A stretch of 32,673 nt of DNA from Temnopleurus reevesii (GCA_036244855.1 BQKZ01004267.1:2594-35266); one strand, 5' to 3'; counted from the stretch's first letter, positions 22,101 through 29,837 are shown. Made by a program: numbers and translations. Notes: a model not told the origin generated them from the letters alone.

Positions 22101-25100
22101 TAAACAAATTTTGGCTGGGTTTTTATTTTTGTGAATTTCACGACCATGAATTCTGTAAAATTTTCACTCATTAGAATTCTGACAGACTTGTGTACAATAA
22201 TCTTTCAAAACATAAAATAAGATGAAAGTGTCTGAAATACAGTGACTTTGCTAATTTGCTGTACACTAATATATTAGCTTTTATAGGAGTACTGTTTTTG
22301 TGCATCTTCATTCCCAAAACATGTTTGTTTGCTGAATGTTCTTTGATATATGTGGATCCTTGAAGATCAGTCTGATTTGATTTCCTGAGCTATCCCTGAC
22401 AAATCACCCTCACAACTGTTCTCACTAATATCAAGGCTGAAAGACTGATTCAATATTTATTCAGAGGAAGAAATAAAAAAATAATACAATACAGTAATAC
22501 AAAAAATCCCTGGATTTTGAGTCCAATAAAAGGGGCGTTTGATACGAATTTGTGATTGGCATTATAAAGAGTCATTCCTTTCTTTACTGAATGGAAGCTG
22601 TATAATTTAGTTACTTTTTAAAACTATTTTATATGTATTTTGATATTCAAATGTATTTTGATAACAGAACTCACTGAAATGGATATACATGTACGCACTA
22701 CCTTTCAATTTTTTCACTTCATATTTGAAATAAAAAGTAATAATAATAATAATAATAATACATAACATTTATTAGGTGCTTAATACAGATGTTTCTAAGC
22801 GCACAGTATTAAAAAAGTAAGAATGAAAAGCACTTCTTCGCAAGTTTATCAAAAAAGAAGATATTTATGTTTAGAAATGGAAAGAAAAAAATACATTTCC
22901 AAGCAAAATAAATCATAAAATAGCAATTGAACAATAGGCTGTAAAAATTCACACAAATCATGAATAATTACAACTAATATATGGATTAGTTTTGTTGTCA
23001 AAATTCAATACAAGATCATTCAAGTAATACAAAGAAAATAAATAATTTCCTTCATTTGCTGCATCATCAAAAGGGAAATGTACATGGCAATTTCAATAAC
23101 GACGATAAACAAGAAATGAACTAATTTCAGACCACTTACCACAACCTTAAAAGAATCTAACCCTGGAAATTACTACCTATCTCCCTCCCCTCCTAAAACC
23201 CAAAGTCTTCCCTTGTCTGGACACTTATGACCCACTCACCTATACAAATTAACACTCAGCCTATCAATAATTACAGGTTTAATAACAATTGTTAACATGA
23301 CATTAACCCCACTGGTTGCAGACAGGGCGATACTTTTTCACCTGTTGTACCGGCGCCACGCACTCCAGTGATCGGATTAGCGATCCTTATTAAGGTATTA
23401 AGGTTGAGTCTTCTCGCAAGGCTATACAGTGCAACGGTCATTCACTTGCACTTTGTTTAACTAGATGATGAACATGCAGAATGCATTATAGATATGTTTA
23501 CTTCAGAGTTACATTATTTGAGGCTCTAATTTGTGTTTATTATCACACAAGTTTAAACATGCTCATTTTGTTCTTTTTCATAAGTCAATGATCAACAAAT
23601 ATTTTTTTTAAATATTTTCTTTCTACTTCATTTTGATGAAATGCAATATCAATCAGGATGCTTAAATCTTTCTCAGAAAAAGTGAAGAATTTGCGGATAA
23701 GCAGTGATTTTTACTTGTTTATTGTTATGCCAATTTACTGATATGGGCAAATTTTTGTGGATAGTTTACTTTTTTCAAAATCTCTCCTTCAAATGCAAAA
23801 TGGTTATTCAACCAAAAAGGACATAGTCTGAAGTGAGTTATTTTAACTCTCTCTCTCTCTGTCGATCTATCAAATATATTTTTACAACTCAGGATAAAAA
23901 AATGTGCACAAAAATTTAATATGCTTGAACTCTTTGATTAGACGTTAGACATTTTTTATTAGATTAGAATTAGACATTTTCAAGATTATGACAAGGGACC
24001 AAGCTAGAAATTGTTTGTACAGGTTTTTTTTCTCTTTCTGATGAAAAGTTTTCCATATCTTTAGAATACTGAATAAAAGAAGTAATTGAAGCAAGGCACA
24101 AAGTATGTTGAATAACCATTTAAAAAAAGAAAGAATTCAATAAACCCCGTAATTTCAAGAATAAAACGATCAAACTCACCTCCTGAGATGTTTCTGAAAC
24201 TTGGGTGCGGACTGGAAGAGGTTTTTCAAGCTTTTTCTCACTGTTTTTCTCATCTGATTCGGTGAGGCTCTTGGGGAAGTAGCTGTACAAATAGAAAATA
24301 AGCAAACAAAATTGATTTAATACCATCAGATATTATAAGAGATAGCTATTTTCATTCAGGCTGAAATAATTCTTCCTTAAAATGGAAACAGTGTTGTTCC
24401 AAACTTTCATTTCTATGAAATTTCAACCTTAGATAATTCCTCCATTATCCAAAATGTTTTAAAATATTCTAAAACTTTCCCAAACAATATGAAAAGCAAA
24501 ATATAATTTTTGGTTGTTCATGATGCCAATTTAAGAATTTTTGGTCAAATTTAGTAGTATTTTCATTCAAAATTTCCCATTTTTAACACTACTTCCATAG
24601 GGAGGGGCTTTTCAGGTGGGGAATTAATCCACATTATCACTGTTGTAACTTATATCACAACCTTTTCATCCGTATTTCTATAAACTTGTCAATTTTCACT
24701 CTATAAATTCACAAGTATCAGCTTTTATCTGTAATGTCGAATTCCAATTAACCATATCAATGCAATTCAATAACTTACATTTGATTTCAGCAGAGTCTGC
24801 GGGCCGAGCGTCTCTGACTTGTTGGAAGAGTTCGTCTATCATACTGAGCCGACCCCATGACCTGGGTTTGCTCCCGTCTACATCACGCCAACCTGTAACG
24901 AAAAGGGAAAAATATGATGAACAGACCACCATCAACCCCCTGGGTAAGTTAGTGAACACATTTTAGGATTGTGTTTCAGATAAATTTATAGAGCTAGTGA
25001 ATACTTTTTGTGAGAACACTAACACATTTCTGAGTTGACTAAATGATATAAATGAGACAAACAATAATGTTAAGAAATTTATGTCAATAAAGGAAAAACA

Positions 25101-27256
25101 TTTTTGGAAAGCATGTTCAAATATATGGAAATCCAAAAACTTTTCAAACAATGTCTTGGGACAACATGAATGTTTACCAAAGTCTCACCCAACATAGCAA
25201 CAAACAAGATACGCGAATAAGATTCAGATTTATAAAAAGTTAAATCATTACTAAAACATCAAATTCATTGGCAAAAGGAATACATTTTCTAATTCAGAAT
25301 AAAATCAGGAAATGTTGCAAATATTCTAAAACACATTATGATGTAAGATGAGATTTTTTAAACAGTACTCAATATCTGCAGTTTTGTGAATGAGAAAACG
25401 AAAATAAATCAGAAAGAGCATGAAAGAGCATATGCCAGATGTTTGAATATCCTTACTATGTCTAACTTTCCTCCTCCAAAATGTTGGTGCCATTTGAACA
25501 AAATCACAATAGCTAAGCACAGAATAAACTCCAAATCCAAGAATGGGCAAAAGCGGTCATTAAATATCCTGTGACTTTCTAAATCGACAGGCTAGCACTC
25601 CTCAAACACAATACATTGGCACAAAATCGAACTCCAAATACAAAAATGGTATAAGTTGCTGATGATATCAGGTGAACTTTAGCTAAGAACTGACAGGCAG
25701 TCGCGTCTTCGAGGATGATTGTTTGAATGACTTTTCCGAGGGATGTCTGAACCAACAACTGGCTTCACAAATTTATCAGACAGGAAGTTTACTGTTGGCT
25801 GCATGTAAAGGGTAGTCTACGACCGCAGAGTTCCAGACACAGAATTCAAATGACTATGATTCATGAGATCAAATCATGAGATCCATGGGATTAAATCAGT
25901 AATCTTGTTTTCTTGTTGCTTGATTTTATTTTTAAAATCTTGAGTATTCTTTTCAGGAAAAATTTTAACTCCTTTGTGACACATTGGAGAAAAGACAAAT
26001 ATTTTTCTTCTGAACGACCACAACAAGTGCCCCAAGCAATACGCTGAGAAGATATCTGTGTTCTATAATTTACACTTATTATTATTCTCATAAGTACTAT
26101 TATCTATAATGATAGATTTTTGCTCATCCATTGATTTGGGGTTATGATAACTTGAGGAAAAACATGAAATTCATGACTTGTGACCAGATTATTTGATTTT
26201 GCTCAAACTTTCAAACATTGGTCATCATATTCATATTCTTATACTCGCATTCAACTAAAGTATAGAATGCATTGCCCTTTTCATCCTACTCAAATAATTA
26301 CGGTGGTAGTTTATCATGATTGATATTTTCTAGCTCATCATTTTCTCGAGAGCATCCATAATGTTAATTAGTCCCAAAGGAAAGCCCGGTTAAACCAGCT
26401 GTTGACACATACAAATAAATGAATAATGATCGACGATTTACAGACCGAGGAGAAATCATGTGACTGTGCCAATAAGTTTGATTGGTCCCCGGAGTACGAA
26501 GTGCGAAAGAAATGTGGTGGGGGTTTCCCTTTAGGTAACATATTCATTCAATCTTAAATTCATTTAAGATTAAAGCCTTAATGAACCAAATCAAATCTCA
26601 TGCACCGCTAATATTCTTTACATTATCTTTTAAATTCGGAAGCCTAATAAACTATGACTTTTGAGCCTTTGTTACATCTTGCAGTTTATTATCTATTTTA
26701 TGCTGTTTTTTTTCTTCATCTAATCTGCCTGCCTGTCTGTCTCTTACTTATTATCATTTATACCGAGTATAGCTCTTCATGTCTTTCTCACTATTCATTC
26801 TTAACACTTTTCTTATTTTCTATACAAATGTTTTTAAAATAAATATTTTTACTTCAACTATTACCCCTTCCCTCCCCCTCTCTCCCAACCCCTTACTTTT
26901 TAATGTTTTTCTCCAATATCCTGTACATGAAGTTAGTATATATCCATGCCTCCACAGTGTTTAAAAAATAAAATGAAAATTCCAAAGCCTGACTCCTCTT
27001 CCATCCTTAATTGCCCCCTATTTCTCTCTCTCTTTCTATCCCTCCCACATTTTACATTTTGTTTTATCTTCTTATAAACTTCTCTCTGTCCTTGATTTTT
27101 CTTTCACCTCTCATGTACTTCGTTTTTATTTTCATTTTTGGGAGTGCTATTGTTTGTTTACTTACATGACGGAACAGTACATGGTGGATTTGACGTCTGG
27201 GCAGGGCCAAAGCCCTTCATGTTAAAGGCTGACACACGTACATAATATTTGGCACC
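6855..27256 (-). CDS. ANKFN1: ANKFN1 / Nmf9 / wide awake-like gene, 3' part (13 exons, 5' end outside window)
   Basis: Gene-level entry; exons are listed separately. Seen: 13 minus-strand exons with GT-AG borders and matching phases, 27166-27256 through 6855-7136, total 2034 nt (677 residues plus stop) when exons 4-7 are counted once. Domain order is the end of an FN3 domain (YYVRVSAFNMKGFGPAQT, residues 4-21), a basic linker (69-102), a conserved core (103-327, with QDFLWFMK and GLYVGYLKLRSSLG), a charged helical part, and an RA-like domain (about 565-670). Known of the family: ankyrin repeats, FN3 and RA in that order; Drosophila wake acts in clock neurons to promote sleep onset, and mouse Nmf9 mutants have neural and circadian phenotypes. 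Inferred: a cytoplasmic or membrane-associated adaptor; no signal peptide or membrane segment is seen in this part. Ankyrin repeats should lie upstream of 32673. The odd point is the tandem second copy of exons 4-7. Confidence 0.88.
7447..7622. mobile_element. MITE-like element, family 2 (TIR CCAGGGTTG)
   Basis: Lies in the intron between exons 12 and 13. Ends CCAGGGTTGCATTTCATACA and its inverse (ATATGAAACACAACCCTGG) give a long imperfect terminal inverted repeat that also covers AACTGTT/AACAGCT. About 176 bp, no coding capacity. Related to 2115-2266. Confidence 0.85.
7674..7837 (-). CDS. ANKFN1: ANKFN1-like exon 12: start of RA-like domain
   Basis: 164 bp. Acceptor is gtctcattacag before ACCCTC; donor is CAAG|gtagtt. 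With the G carried over it reads DPQNHSLLPPPPCTSIGCQT, then MLLPVEKAADNNLKSGILRV and FPAYNSGLAKGTSVK. GILRVFPAYNSGLAKGTSVK forms the first two beta strands of a ubiquitin-like Ras-associating fold, which continues in exon 13. It ends in phase 0. Two MITE-like elements lie in the adjoining introns (7447-7622 and 7875-8038). Confidence 0.86.
7875..8038. mobile_element. MITE-like element, family 3 (TIR AACTCTGCCTAT)
   Basis: In the intron between exons 11 and 12. AACTCTGCCTATGTCGAA at the left and TTCACAATAGGCAGAGTT at the right are inverted copies with two or three mismatches. Internal GTCGAA and TTCGAAGTCGAA words add further inverted structure. 164 bp, no coding capacity. Confidence 0.85.
8245..8356 (-). 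pseudogene. decayed partial copy of exon 11
   Basis: The stretch repeats the 3' half of exon 11, keeping CCATCACCAGTGGATG and CTGGCTACCATTGGGCAG. A 2-bp loss in the CTCTCTCAG tract shifts the frame. Read after that loss it would give STPSPVDDSEDILATIGQ, followed by a GT (CAG|gtgggc). That donor is in phase 0, while exon 12 needs phase 1, so splicing it to exon 12 would break the frame. Similarity fades at the end nearer exon 11 (about 8325-8356). Confidence 0.75.
8390..8558 (-). CDS. ANKFN1: ANKFN1-like exon 11
   Basis: 169 bp. Acceptor is ttccataacag before TCGCTT; donor is GAAAG|gtgcgt. It reads SLDMMWRGMRWIMDILQYAR, then DKQIKGGVPLSVLYAPPPSP and VDASEDILATIGQCMK. The first half is an amphipathic helix rich in W and M; the second half is a proline-rich loop. 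It leaves one base (G). A decayed copy of its 3' half lies 34 bp further on at 8245-8356. Confidence 0.87.
9011..9086. mobile_element. short inverted-repeat element next to exon 10
   Basis: AAACCTGTCTTTAGTGACCA and GGTGGTCACTACAGACAGTTT are inverted copies about 20 bp long around a 34-bp loop, giving a strong potential hairpin 29 bp into the intron after exon 10. A related decayed piece (tagaggtcacttgtgtatagtggccact) lies near 9526-9552. It could be a small MITE end pair. Confidence 0.65.
9115..9281 (-). CDS. ANKFN1: ANKFN1-like exon 10: helical QRQ-rich segment
   Basis: 167 bp. Acceptor is cttatttcag before TCCATATG; donor is AAAAG|gtaaga. With the A carried over it reads IHMSTYHGDFIRRYARLSSI, then LETEALITQQQLREAFSNDE and LNEAKQRQTQVDEFQK. 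The glutamine- and charge-rich part is likely helical or coiled-coil. It ends in phase 0. A MITE-like inverted repeat (9011-9086) lies 29 bp from its donor inside the next intron. Confidence 0.87.
9785..9905 (-). CDS. ANKFN1: ANKFN1-like exon 9: hydrophobic, proline-rich core strand
   Basis: 121 bp. Acceptor is cattttccag before GTATCC; donor is ATGA|gtgagt. It reads VSFILLLPPLGSVCIGPGTP and then SDDWIMSRDFTSIAVPVFEM. VSFILLLPP is a short hydrophobic run, too short and proline-broken for a membrane helix, and more likely a buried strand. It leaves one base (A) for exon 10. Confidence 0.86.
10397..10546 (-). CDS. ANKFN1: ANKFN1-like exon 8: charged helical segment
   Basis: 150 bp (50 codons), phase 0 at both ends. 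The acceptor follows an 11-T run (tttttttag before GTGAAG); donor is GAG|gtgagt. It reads VKKKATRIQEDFQRQLASAT, then RKLLTRVGVTEEEAITHRLC and DLEVVELSSE. Heptad-like spacing of hydrophobic residues with many charged residues suggests a long helix. It is present once only, so the duplicated block ends between this exon and exon 7. Confidence 0.87.
10821..10850 (-). pseudogene. exon-7-like fragment with splice-like borders (possible microexon)
   Basis: In gene direction the sequence tttgctcccccag precedes 30 bp that read IVRDKYSASQ, followed by CAG|gtagtg. This resembles IKVRDNYNVSQ of exon 7. It is open, a multiple of 3 and bordered by AG and GT. Against use: the gap to the exon 7 copy A donor is only 43 bp, probably too short for an intron, so it could only be included if exon 7 were skipped or as a rare form. 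Most likely a decayed piece of an old exon 7 duplicate. Confidence 0.5.
10894..11100 (-). CDS. ANKFN1: ANKFN1-like exon 7, copy A
   Basis: 207 bp, phase 0 at both ends. Acceptor is cccctacag before GAGAAGATC; donor is GAG|gtaatt, weaker than the gtaaga of copy B. The 69 residues are identical to copy B despite 13 base changes. This copy lies directly upstream of exon 8 in gene order, so in the sequence as written it is the one that would be spliced to exon 8. A 30-bp exon-7-like fragment with its own splice-like borders follows 43 bp further on. Confidence 0.88.
11101..12019. other. intron between exons 6 and 7 (copy A), proximal part
   Basis: Intronic. It includes a GGA/GGAT-rich plus-strand tract just after the exon (11105-11150, partly shared with copy B) and otherwise aligns to 15394-15910 of copy B with many substitutions and indels. 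No other feature is seen. Confidence 0.6.
12020..12515. repeat. ~130-bp minisatellite in copy A (about 4 units)
   Basis: Units share CTTTTTACTAA, GACAATA.C.TTATGCTACT, CAGTTAGTAAT and AATGGGGAAATTGAATGATT. The AATGGGG word recurs at 12112, 12241 and 12371 (period 129-130), with a more decayed fourth unit ending near 12515. The same array in copy B has about three units, so the two intron copies differ in array length. Confidence 0.85.
12746..14066. repeat. 1321-bp block identical to 16524-17844
   Basis: Read by eye, every line of this block matches the plus strand 3778 bases further on with no substitution or indel. It covers intron, all of exon 6 and the first 30 bp of exon 5. Outside it the two copies differ strongly: the left edge is in intron with indels, and the right edge is inside exon 5. 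Confidence 0.85.
13357..13476 (-). CDS. ANKFN1: ANKFN1-like exon 6, copy A
   Basis: 120 bp, read as identical to exon 6 copy B at an offset of exactly 3778 bases, including splice sites and flanking intron. It encodes the same 40 residues with an intact acceptor and donor. It lies in the middle of the 1321-bp identical block (12746-14066). Usable in frame with either copy of exons 5 and 7. Confidence 0.85.
14037..14249 (-). CDS. ANKFN1: ANKFN1-like exon 5, copy A
   Basis: 213 bp, phase 0 at both ends, with acceptor aatattcag before GTGGCTCAA and donor AAA|gtaagt as in copy B. It encodes the same 71 residues except D for E at residue 6 (VAQTWDDVDLL). The twelve base differences all lie from 14067 upward; 14037-14066 is identical to copy B. 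Open frame and intact splice sites mean it could be used. Whether it is an allele, a paralogous exon or an assembly duplicate cannot be settled from sequence alone. Confidence 0.85.
14825..14931 (-). pseudogene. decayed third copy of exon 4
   Basis: Directly past copy A of exon 4 in gene direction there is a degenerate repeat of the same exon. It keeps GTCGACGAGAACTTCCC and TTCATGAAGGTAAG but carries an in-frame TAA after ACAGAAGAC and has lost four bases near the CAACAGGAC part, which shifts the frame. The repeated unit is about 145-150 bp, exon plus short intron flank, since both copies are followed by 'gacatttgacctt'-like sequence. No third copy lies between exons 4 and 5 of copy B, where the intron is only 415 bp against 727 bp here. 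Confidence 0.8.
14977..15108 (-). CDS. ANKFN1: ANKFN1-like exon 4, copy A (truncated at an N; acceptor missing)
   Basis: 131 bp match exon 4 copy B with three differences, all synonymous. The donor (ATGAAG|gtaagg) is intact, but at the 5' end the sequence breaks at the N at 15108, where the other copy continues into its acceptor. Beyond the N lies not intron but an exon-7-like fragment. Seen: no usable acceptor, so as written this copy cannot be spliced in from its start. Inferred: either the real contig ended here, or this copy is a genuine broken exon. If used after exon 7 copy B it would also break the reading frame. Confidence 0.7.
15109..15140 (-). pseudogene. decayed exon-7 fragment beside the N
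   Basis: In gene direction the piece reads GAACATCTGAATCCAGGTCC and resembles the exon 7 stretch that encodes NIRIQVP. It sits after a 46-bp spacer closely matching the sequence after exon 7 copy A ('aaagttgc..attttaagaat' on the plus strand). It therefore probably belongs to the same old exon-7 duplicate as 10821-10850 but shows a more 5' part of it. It is cut off by the N at 15108. Confidence 0.55.
15187..15393 (-). CDS. ANKFN1: ANKFN1-like exon 7, copy B: GLYVGYLKLRSSLG core
   Basis: 207 bp (69 codons), phase 0 at both ends. Acceptor is cctcccag before GAGAAAATC; donor is GAG|gtaaga. It reads EKIIHHQVSSLPLSRGLYVG, then YLKLRSSLGNIRIQVPERHP and on to EEWDWLHSLDKCE. This is the most recognisable segment of the family. 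Copy A (10894-11100) differs at 13 bases yet encodes exactly the same 69 residues, so both copies have been held by selection on the protein. A decayed exon-7 fragment (15109-15140) follows after a 46-bp spacer and runs into the N at 15108. Confidence 0.92.
15910..16310. repeat. ~130-bp minisatellite in copy B (about 3 units)
   Basis: Counterpart of 12020-12515. AATGGGG or AATGAG words occur at 15999 and 16125, with a decayed unit near 16262. Fewer and more diverged units than in copy A. Confidence 0.75.
16524..17844. repeat. 1321-bp block identical to 12746-14066
   Basis: Second member of the identical pair, holding exon 6 copy B and part of exon 5 copy B. See the entry at 12746. Confidence 0.85.
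17135..17254 (-). CDS. ANKFN1: ANKFN1-like exon 6, copy B
   Basis: 120 bp (40 codons), phase 0 at both ends. Acceptor is catcctctcag before GATTCTAG; donor is CCA|gtaagt. It reads DSRTINSAALKWVSMTRVQK, then RKSMSVECPVAADLLLTSLP. Basic RVQKRKSMS could be a kinase target site (inference). The whole exon and both flanking intron parts lie inside the 1321-bp block read as identical to copy A, which is unexpected beside exons that differ by about 6%. Confidence 0.88.
17815..18027 (-). CDS. ANKFN1: ANKFN1-like exon 5, copy B
   Basis: 213 bp (71 codons), phase 0 at both ends. Acceptor is aatattcag before GTGGCTCAA; donor is AAA|gtaagt. It reads VAQTWEDVDLLRTDLNQ, a helical part with LLQAAAQLQSIMG, then LGKLYYEPVKDSQGIVIF. 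Known of the family: this is the core region after QDFLWFMK. Against copy A it differs at 12 bases, all between 17845 and 18027, and only one changes the protein (E here, D in copy A at the sixth residue). Bases 17815-17844 belong to the block identical to copy A. Confidence 0.9.
18294..18350 (+). repeat. (TAA)n plus TTTATATAGAGC dispersed repeat
   Basis: ATAATAATAATAG is followed by ATGCAATTTATATAGAGCAC. It resembles the TAA-headed repeats at 22738, 29838 (inverted) and 30360. It lies in the short intron between exons 4 and 5 of copy B and was not found at the matching place in copy A. Confidence 0.6.
18443..18575 (-). CDS. ANKFN1: ANKFN1-like exon 4, copy B (intact)
   Basis: 133 bp with a clean acceptor (atcattacag before AGGGG) and donor (ATGAAG|gtaagg). 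With the AG carried from exon 3 it reads RGVYLASVIYNEDKVLVTTE, then DYLPIIEVDE, and ends QQDFLWFMK. This is the start of the family core domain. It is the only complete copy of this exon in the window: copy A (14977-15108) loses its acceptor at an N, and a decayed copy lies at 14825-14931. It ends in phase 0. Because 133 is not a multiple of 3, only one copy of exon 4 can be used per transcript without a frame shift. Confidence 0.9.
18576..19387. other. first part of the 5.6-kb intron, nothing recognised
   Basis: AT-rich intron sequence between exons 3 and 4. Open frames are short and unsupported. No strong repeat was seen. Confidence 0.6.
19388..19870. repeat. probable old dispersed repeat with 12-G run
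   Basis: Begins with GGGGAGTAGCCAGGAATTGT, followed by a run of 12 G at 19420-19431, and ends in GC-rich sequence with GGGGCATAGGCGGCGCTGTG near 19820. From general knowledge, 'GGGCGTAGCCAGGAATTT' plus a G-run is a recurrent repeat motif in marine invertebrate genomes. The short plus-strand open frames over it (19243-19796) are in different frames and look incidental; a decayed transposon is possible. Confidence 0.5.
19871..21021. other. intron, nothing recognised
   Basis: AT-rich intron. 20715-20830 is more GC-balanced (ATCTAGAGGGCGATCAGTG, CGGATGCCCTCATCCGA) and could be a conserved non-coding element, but no motif was identified. Confidence 0.5.
21022..21188. mobile_element. MITE-like element, family 1, second copy
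   Basis: About 167 bp with ends AGGGGGTGTTGTTCAAAATC and TTTTGAACAACACCTCCT, TA at both borders, and interior words shared with 1393-1569 (ATCAACTGCAACTTTG, ATGATTTTGATTGGC, ATCAACTGCAACTTGCGATC). It is more diverged at CpG-like positions than the first copy. Confidence 0.85.
21189..22737. other. intron, nothing recognised
   Basis: AT-rich intron. The open frame at 21847-22134 on plus has no domain pattern or splice context. Confidence 0.55.
22738..22812 (+). repeat. (TAA)n-headed dispersed repeat with TCTAAGCGCAC
   Basis: A TAA microsatellite (22738-22760) runs into CATAACATTTATTAGGTGCT, then TTCTAAGCGCACAG. The same order (TAA run, CATTTATa, GCGC words) is seen inverted at 29838-29917, suggesting a short retroposon-like family. 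Confidence 0.65.
22813..24179. other. intron before exon 4, nothing recognised
   Basis: AT-rich. 23310-23420 is less AT-rich (ACCGGCGCCACGCACTCCAG, GATCGGATTAGCGATCC) but gives no tRNA fold by eye and no splice-bounded open frame. Confidence 0.5.
24180..24282 (-). CDS. ANKFN1: ANKFN1-like exon 3: basic serine/lysine linker
   Basis: 103 bp. Acceptor is ctatttgtacag before CTACTT; donor is AGGAG|gtgagt. In frame it reads STSPRASPNQMRKTVRKSLK followed by NLFQSAPKFQKHLR. The segment is strongly basic (MRKTVRKSLK and KFQKHLR) and matches the family's conserved 'SLKxLF...KF' linker between FN3 and the core, as I remember it. It leaves two bases (AG), so exon 4 must start in phase 2, which exon 4 copy B does. 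A 5.6-kb intron follows. Membrane or nucleic-acid contact is possible from charge alone but is not shown. Confidence 0.85.
24779..24892 (-). CDS. ANKFN1: ANKFN1-like exon 2: linker after FN3
   Basis: 114 bp. Acceptor is ttttcgttacag before GTTGGCG; donor is AAAT|gtaagt (24773-24778). With the T carried over it reads CWRDVDGSKPRSWGRLSMID and continues ELFQQVRDARPADSAEIK. The WRDVDG start and the amphipathic ELFQQVRDAR helix fit the segment directly after FN3 in ANKFN1 proteins. It ends leaving one base (T). It is separated from exon 1 by a 2.27-kb intron and from exon 3 by a 496-bp intron. Frame and length fit with no missing exon on either side. Confidence 0.87.
24893..27165. other. intron between exons 1 and 2, nothing recognised
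   Basis: AT-rich, with pyrimidine-rich parts at 26690-27110. Two less AT-rich patches (25685-25860, 26370-26530) have no exon-like frame with borders. The phase match of exons 1 and 2 leaves no need for an extra exon here. Confidence 0.55.
27166..27256 (-). CDS. ANKFN1: ANKFN1-like exon 1 of window: end of fibronectin type III domain
   Basis: 91 bp, first exon visible. Acceptor is cattatcacag before GGTGCC; donor is T|gtaag at 27161-27165. It reads GAKYYVRVSAFNMKGFGP and on to PPCTVPS. The YYVRVSAFN pattern is the F-strand tyrosine region of an FN3 domain, and GKGFGPAQ is typical of the following loop and G strand. It starts in phase 0 and leaves one base (T) for the next exon. The first two-thirds of the FN3 domain must come from an upstream exon that I could not find in 27257-32673. 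Likely a binding module of the adaptor; no ligand is predicted. Confidence 0.88.
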
Positions 27257-29837
27257 CTGTGATAATGAGAGAAATAAAACAAAATACATAAAAAGATTAA
27301 AAACAATATAACGTGTGGCAATAGCAAACCATTTTCAATTAGTTCCAATATTATATTGGCAAACAAATCACACAAACAATGTCGAAAATTAACAACTTTG
27401 GAATAATTAAACAGTAAATAAAAACCCCATAATATATAACTGACTTGAAATCTAGCTTTCACTCAAACAACTTTCAAATTTTCAATGAGGTGTTCTCTAT
27501 CTCTATAACAGTCTATATTATAAACTTGTCTTCTGGAAAATTTATCAGACAAAAGAAAAGAACATAGCAAAATAAATGTCTTCTCAAGGGAGAAAGCATG
27601 TTAACACAAAACATTTTGTAAAGTTAATCCTTTGAAAAGGAAAACCGTGAATGTATACATTTAGATGTATCCGTATGGTTGTCAATCCTGGTGTACGCAT
27701 CAGGATGATCACTCTGTATCATAATAAATACTGGAGAAAAATAACATTGAACTTTTTGAACTTAAAATGACCATCACCATGGCAATAATGAAATCCTATC
27801 ATACACAACAAAAATAACTGTCACATTTAATTTACAAGTTACTTTGAGCATTCAGTACAACAATATGTTCAATTTTATGAACATATAATTTCTGTCACTA
27901 CTAAGAACTAATATAACTGATGAAGTATTTGCCAGATGTTAAACAACTTGCCTTTGGCCAACTACAGGAACGTTGCATTTTGGACTAATTAAATCCAGTC
28001 AGAAAAAGTACAATAAAGTTTTCACCCATCTCTATGGAAAGTTTTCTCCGAGAGAAACAATCATAAAATCACAAATCTGGGCTTTAAATCCATATCATGG
28101 ACGAAATCATCAAGGAATATTCCAGAAGTAAGAAAGTAAATACATTTGCATCCAAAGAAATGGCCTCTTCGTGAAGTATGGGAAGTTTGATATAAGCTCA
28201 AACACTTTCAGAATCCACTCATATTTTCAGGATTGCCGATCTCAAACAATTATGACTGCTGAAACATCATGGCATACTGTAGTATGAACAATTAGACACA
28301 ATATCCAAGAGACAAAGAAAATAATCCAGTATAGATCCTGGTCTTGGTTTAATCAGTTCAAATAAGATGTCCCACTATTTGCCAAAATTAAAGATTTCAT
28401 GAAAACACTTTGGCTTATGAAGATAAATCCAGCATGAAATACATGTAACAGATGCCAATTTGCCTAACCAGTCTCAATGTTCCATGTAGCATCATGCAAT
28501 GTCATATCTATGTCTCCGCAAGGGCCGGGTACATTGTAAAGATCAACAGAAAGAAATGTCCGATATATCCAAAGTCATTCAAACACAGAAAACTTCTACT
28601 TGTCAAACTCCAAACATCCAACCCAGCTATATTCGATATCTCCTGAGTCATTCATATAAATAAATATTCAATATCACCAAAGTCATTCAAACACAGAAAA
28701 ACTTCCACACAGTCATACTCAAAACATCCAAACCCATCTTTGTTTAACGAAGAAGCTACCCTAATCAAACAGAAGGGTCCCTCCAAGTTTGCAAAGCAGC
28801 TACTCGCTATGTACACAAAAACACCCCCTTTTCACTTCCACCCAAAGAACGGCACAGGTTGTCAAAAGGAAAACTGCTTCTTTGGCAAATACCTGGCGTC
28901 TATTGTCATAGGGAGTTGCTGAATGGGACCGGCTTCAGTACTTAAGTGACTGCCGAACCTTTTGTGTTTATTCGTCTCCCGTCGCTTAGGCTCTGGGCGG
29001 CGCAGAGGTAATCAATGGGCCGCGATAGGCCGGCAAGAGATGAATTGATTGGATGAAGTTGTAGAAATGCTGAATGTTTACAACTTCTTCTGATTAGGAA
29101 TTACAACCTGGGAAATTTTCTTGGCCAATCAAAGCATTATTTTGTTAACATGCGTAATTTTCTTGGACAATCAAAGTCTTATTATGTACAAAACTGCAAT
29201 CAAAGAATAAAGTAAAAAAAAACTTTCAATCACTAAGAAATAGTTGTGCCTAGGAAAACTGAGCTGAAAATTGAAATAAACTTTTGTAGTGGACATGGCT
29301 ACAACTCAATTATCATCCCTGATCCCCTTTAAAAAGTTATAATAATCTTGCAATAATAAGCATTTTATGTGGAGATGATACATCTTTGCTACTACCATTT
29401 CTTCTCTTTCAATTATATTAAATCTTAATATTAAGGAGGTGTTGCTAGAAAGTTGCAAAATACTGTAAGTTGCAGTGTGTTTCAATCATAATCAAAGACT
29501 GCAATGTAAGTTTGGCTCACAGAATGTTTTCATATTTTATAGAAAAGTAGACAAAATTTTACTATTTTGTTCAAGTTTAATATGGAAATTTTGATTCATC
29601 ATGCATTTAGTGATGAATCTTGCTGACTCAGTCTTCTTTTTTTTAAAAGGAACAAATTGTAGAGTTATGTTTACAAAGTAAATGGAGGGTTCTCCATCTC
29701 TCAGTTTCTATTTCTGAATTCCTTTCTACTCAACTTTCTCTTACTTTTTCTTCTAATCTTAATTTTGCTGATAACTTATTCCAATTATCCATGTATCGGA
29801 CCAAAATGTAAGTATTTCTATACCTATTTCATCCTTC
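27257..29837. other. upstream intron
   Basis: Sequence 5' of the first visible exon. No FN3 or ankyrin exon was recognised. It includes a duplicated stretch (28567 and 28676) and a GC-richer patch at 28920-29035 without exon borders. Confidence 0.5.
28567..28740. repeat. two-copy local direct repeat
   Basis: AAAGTCATTCAAACACAGAA occurs near 28570 and again near 28679, each followed by similar ACTTC.AC...CA.ACTC.AAACATCCAA.CC sequence. The period is about 109 bp, with imperfect copies. Confidence 0.75.

Noticed and set aside
23310..23420. GC-richer patch considered as a tRNA or exon
   Set aside because: No cloverleaf with A and B box sequence could be drawn, and there is no open frame with AG/GT borders.
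28920..29040. GC-rich patch considered as the missing upstream FN3 exon
   Set aside because: No frame reads as FN3 (no tryptophan-containing B/C strand pattern) and no splice borders fit phase 0 into exon 1.
29433..29495. Possible third copy of the GGGGTGTTGCTCA MITE family
   Set aside because: Only the left end (AAGGAGGTGTTGCT, then AGTTGCA words) is visible; no matching right end was found.
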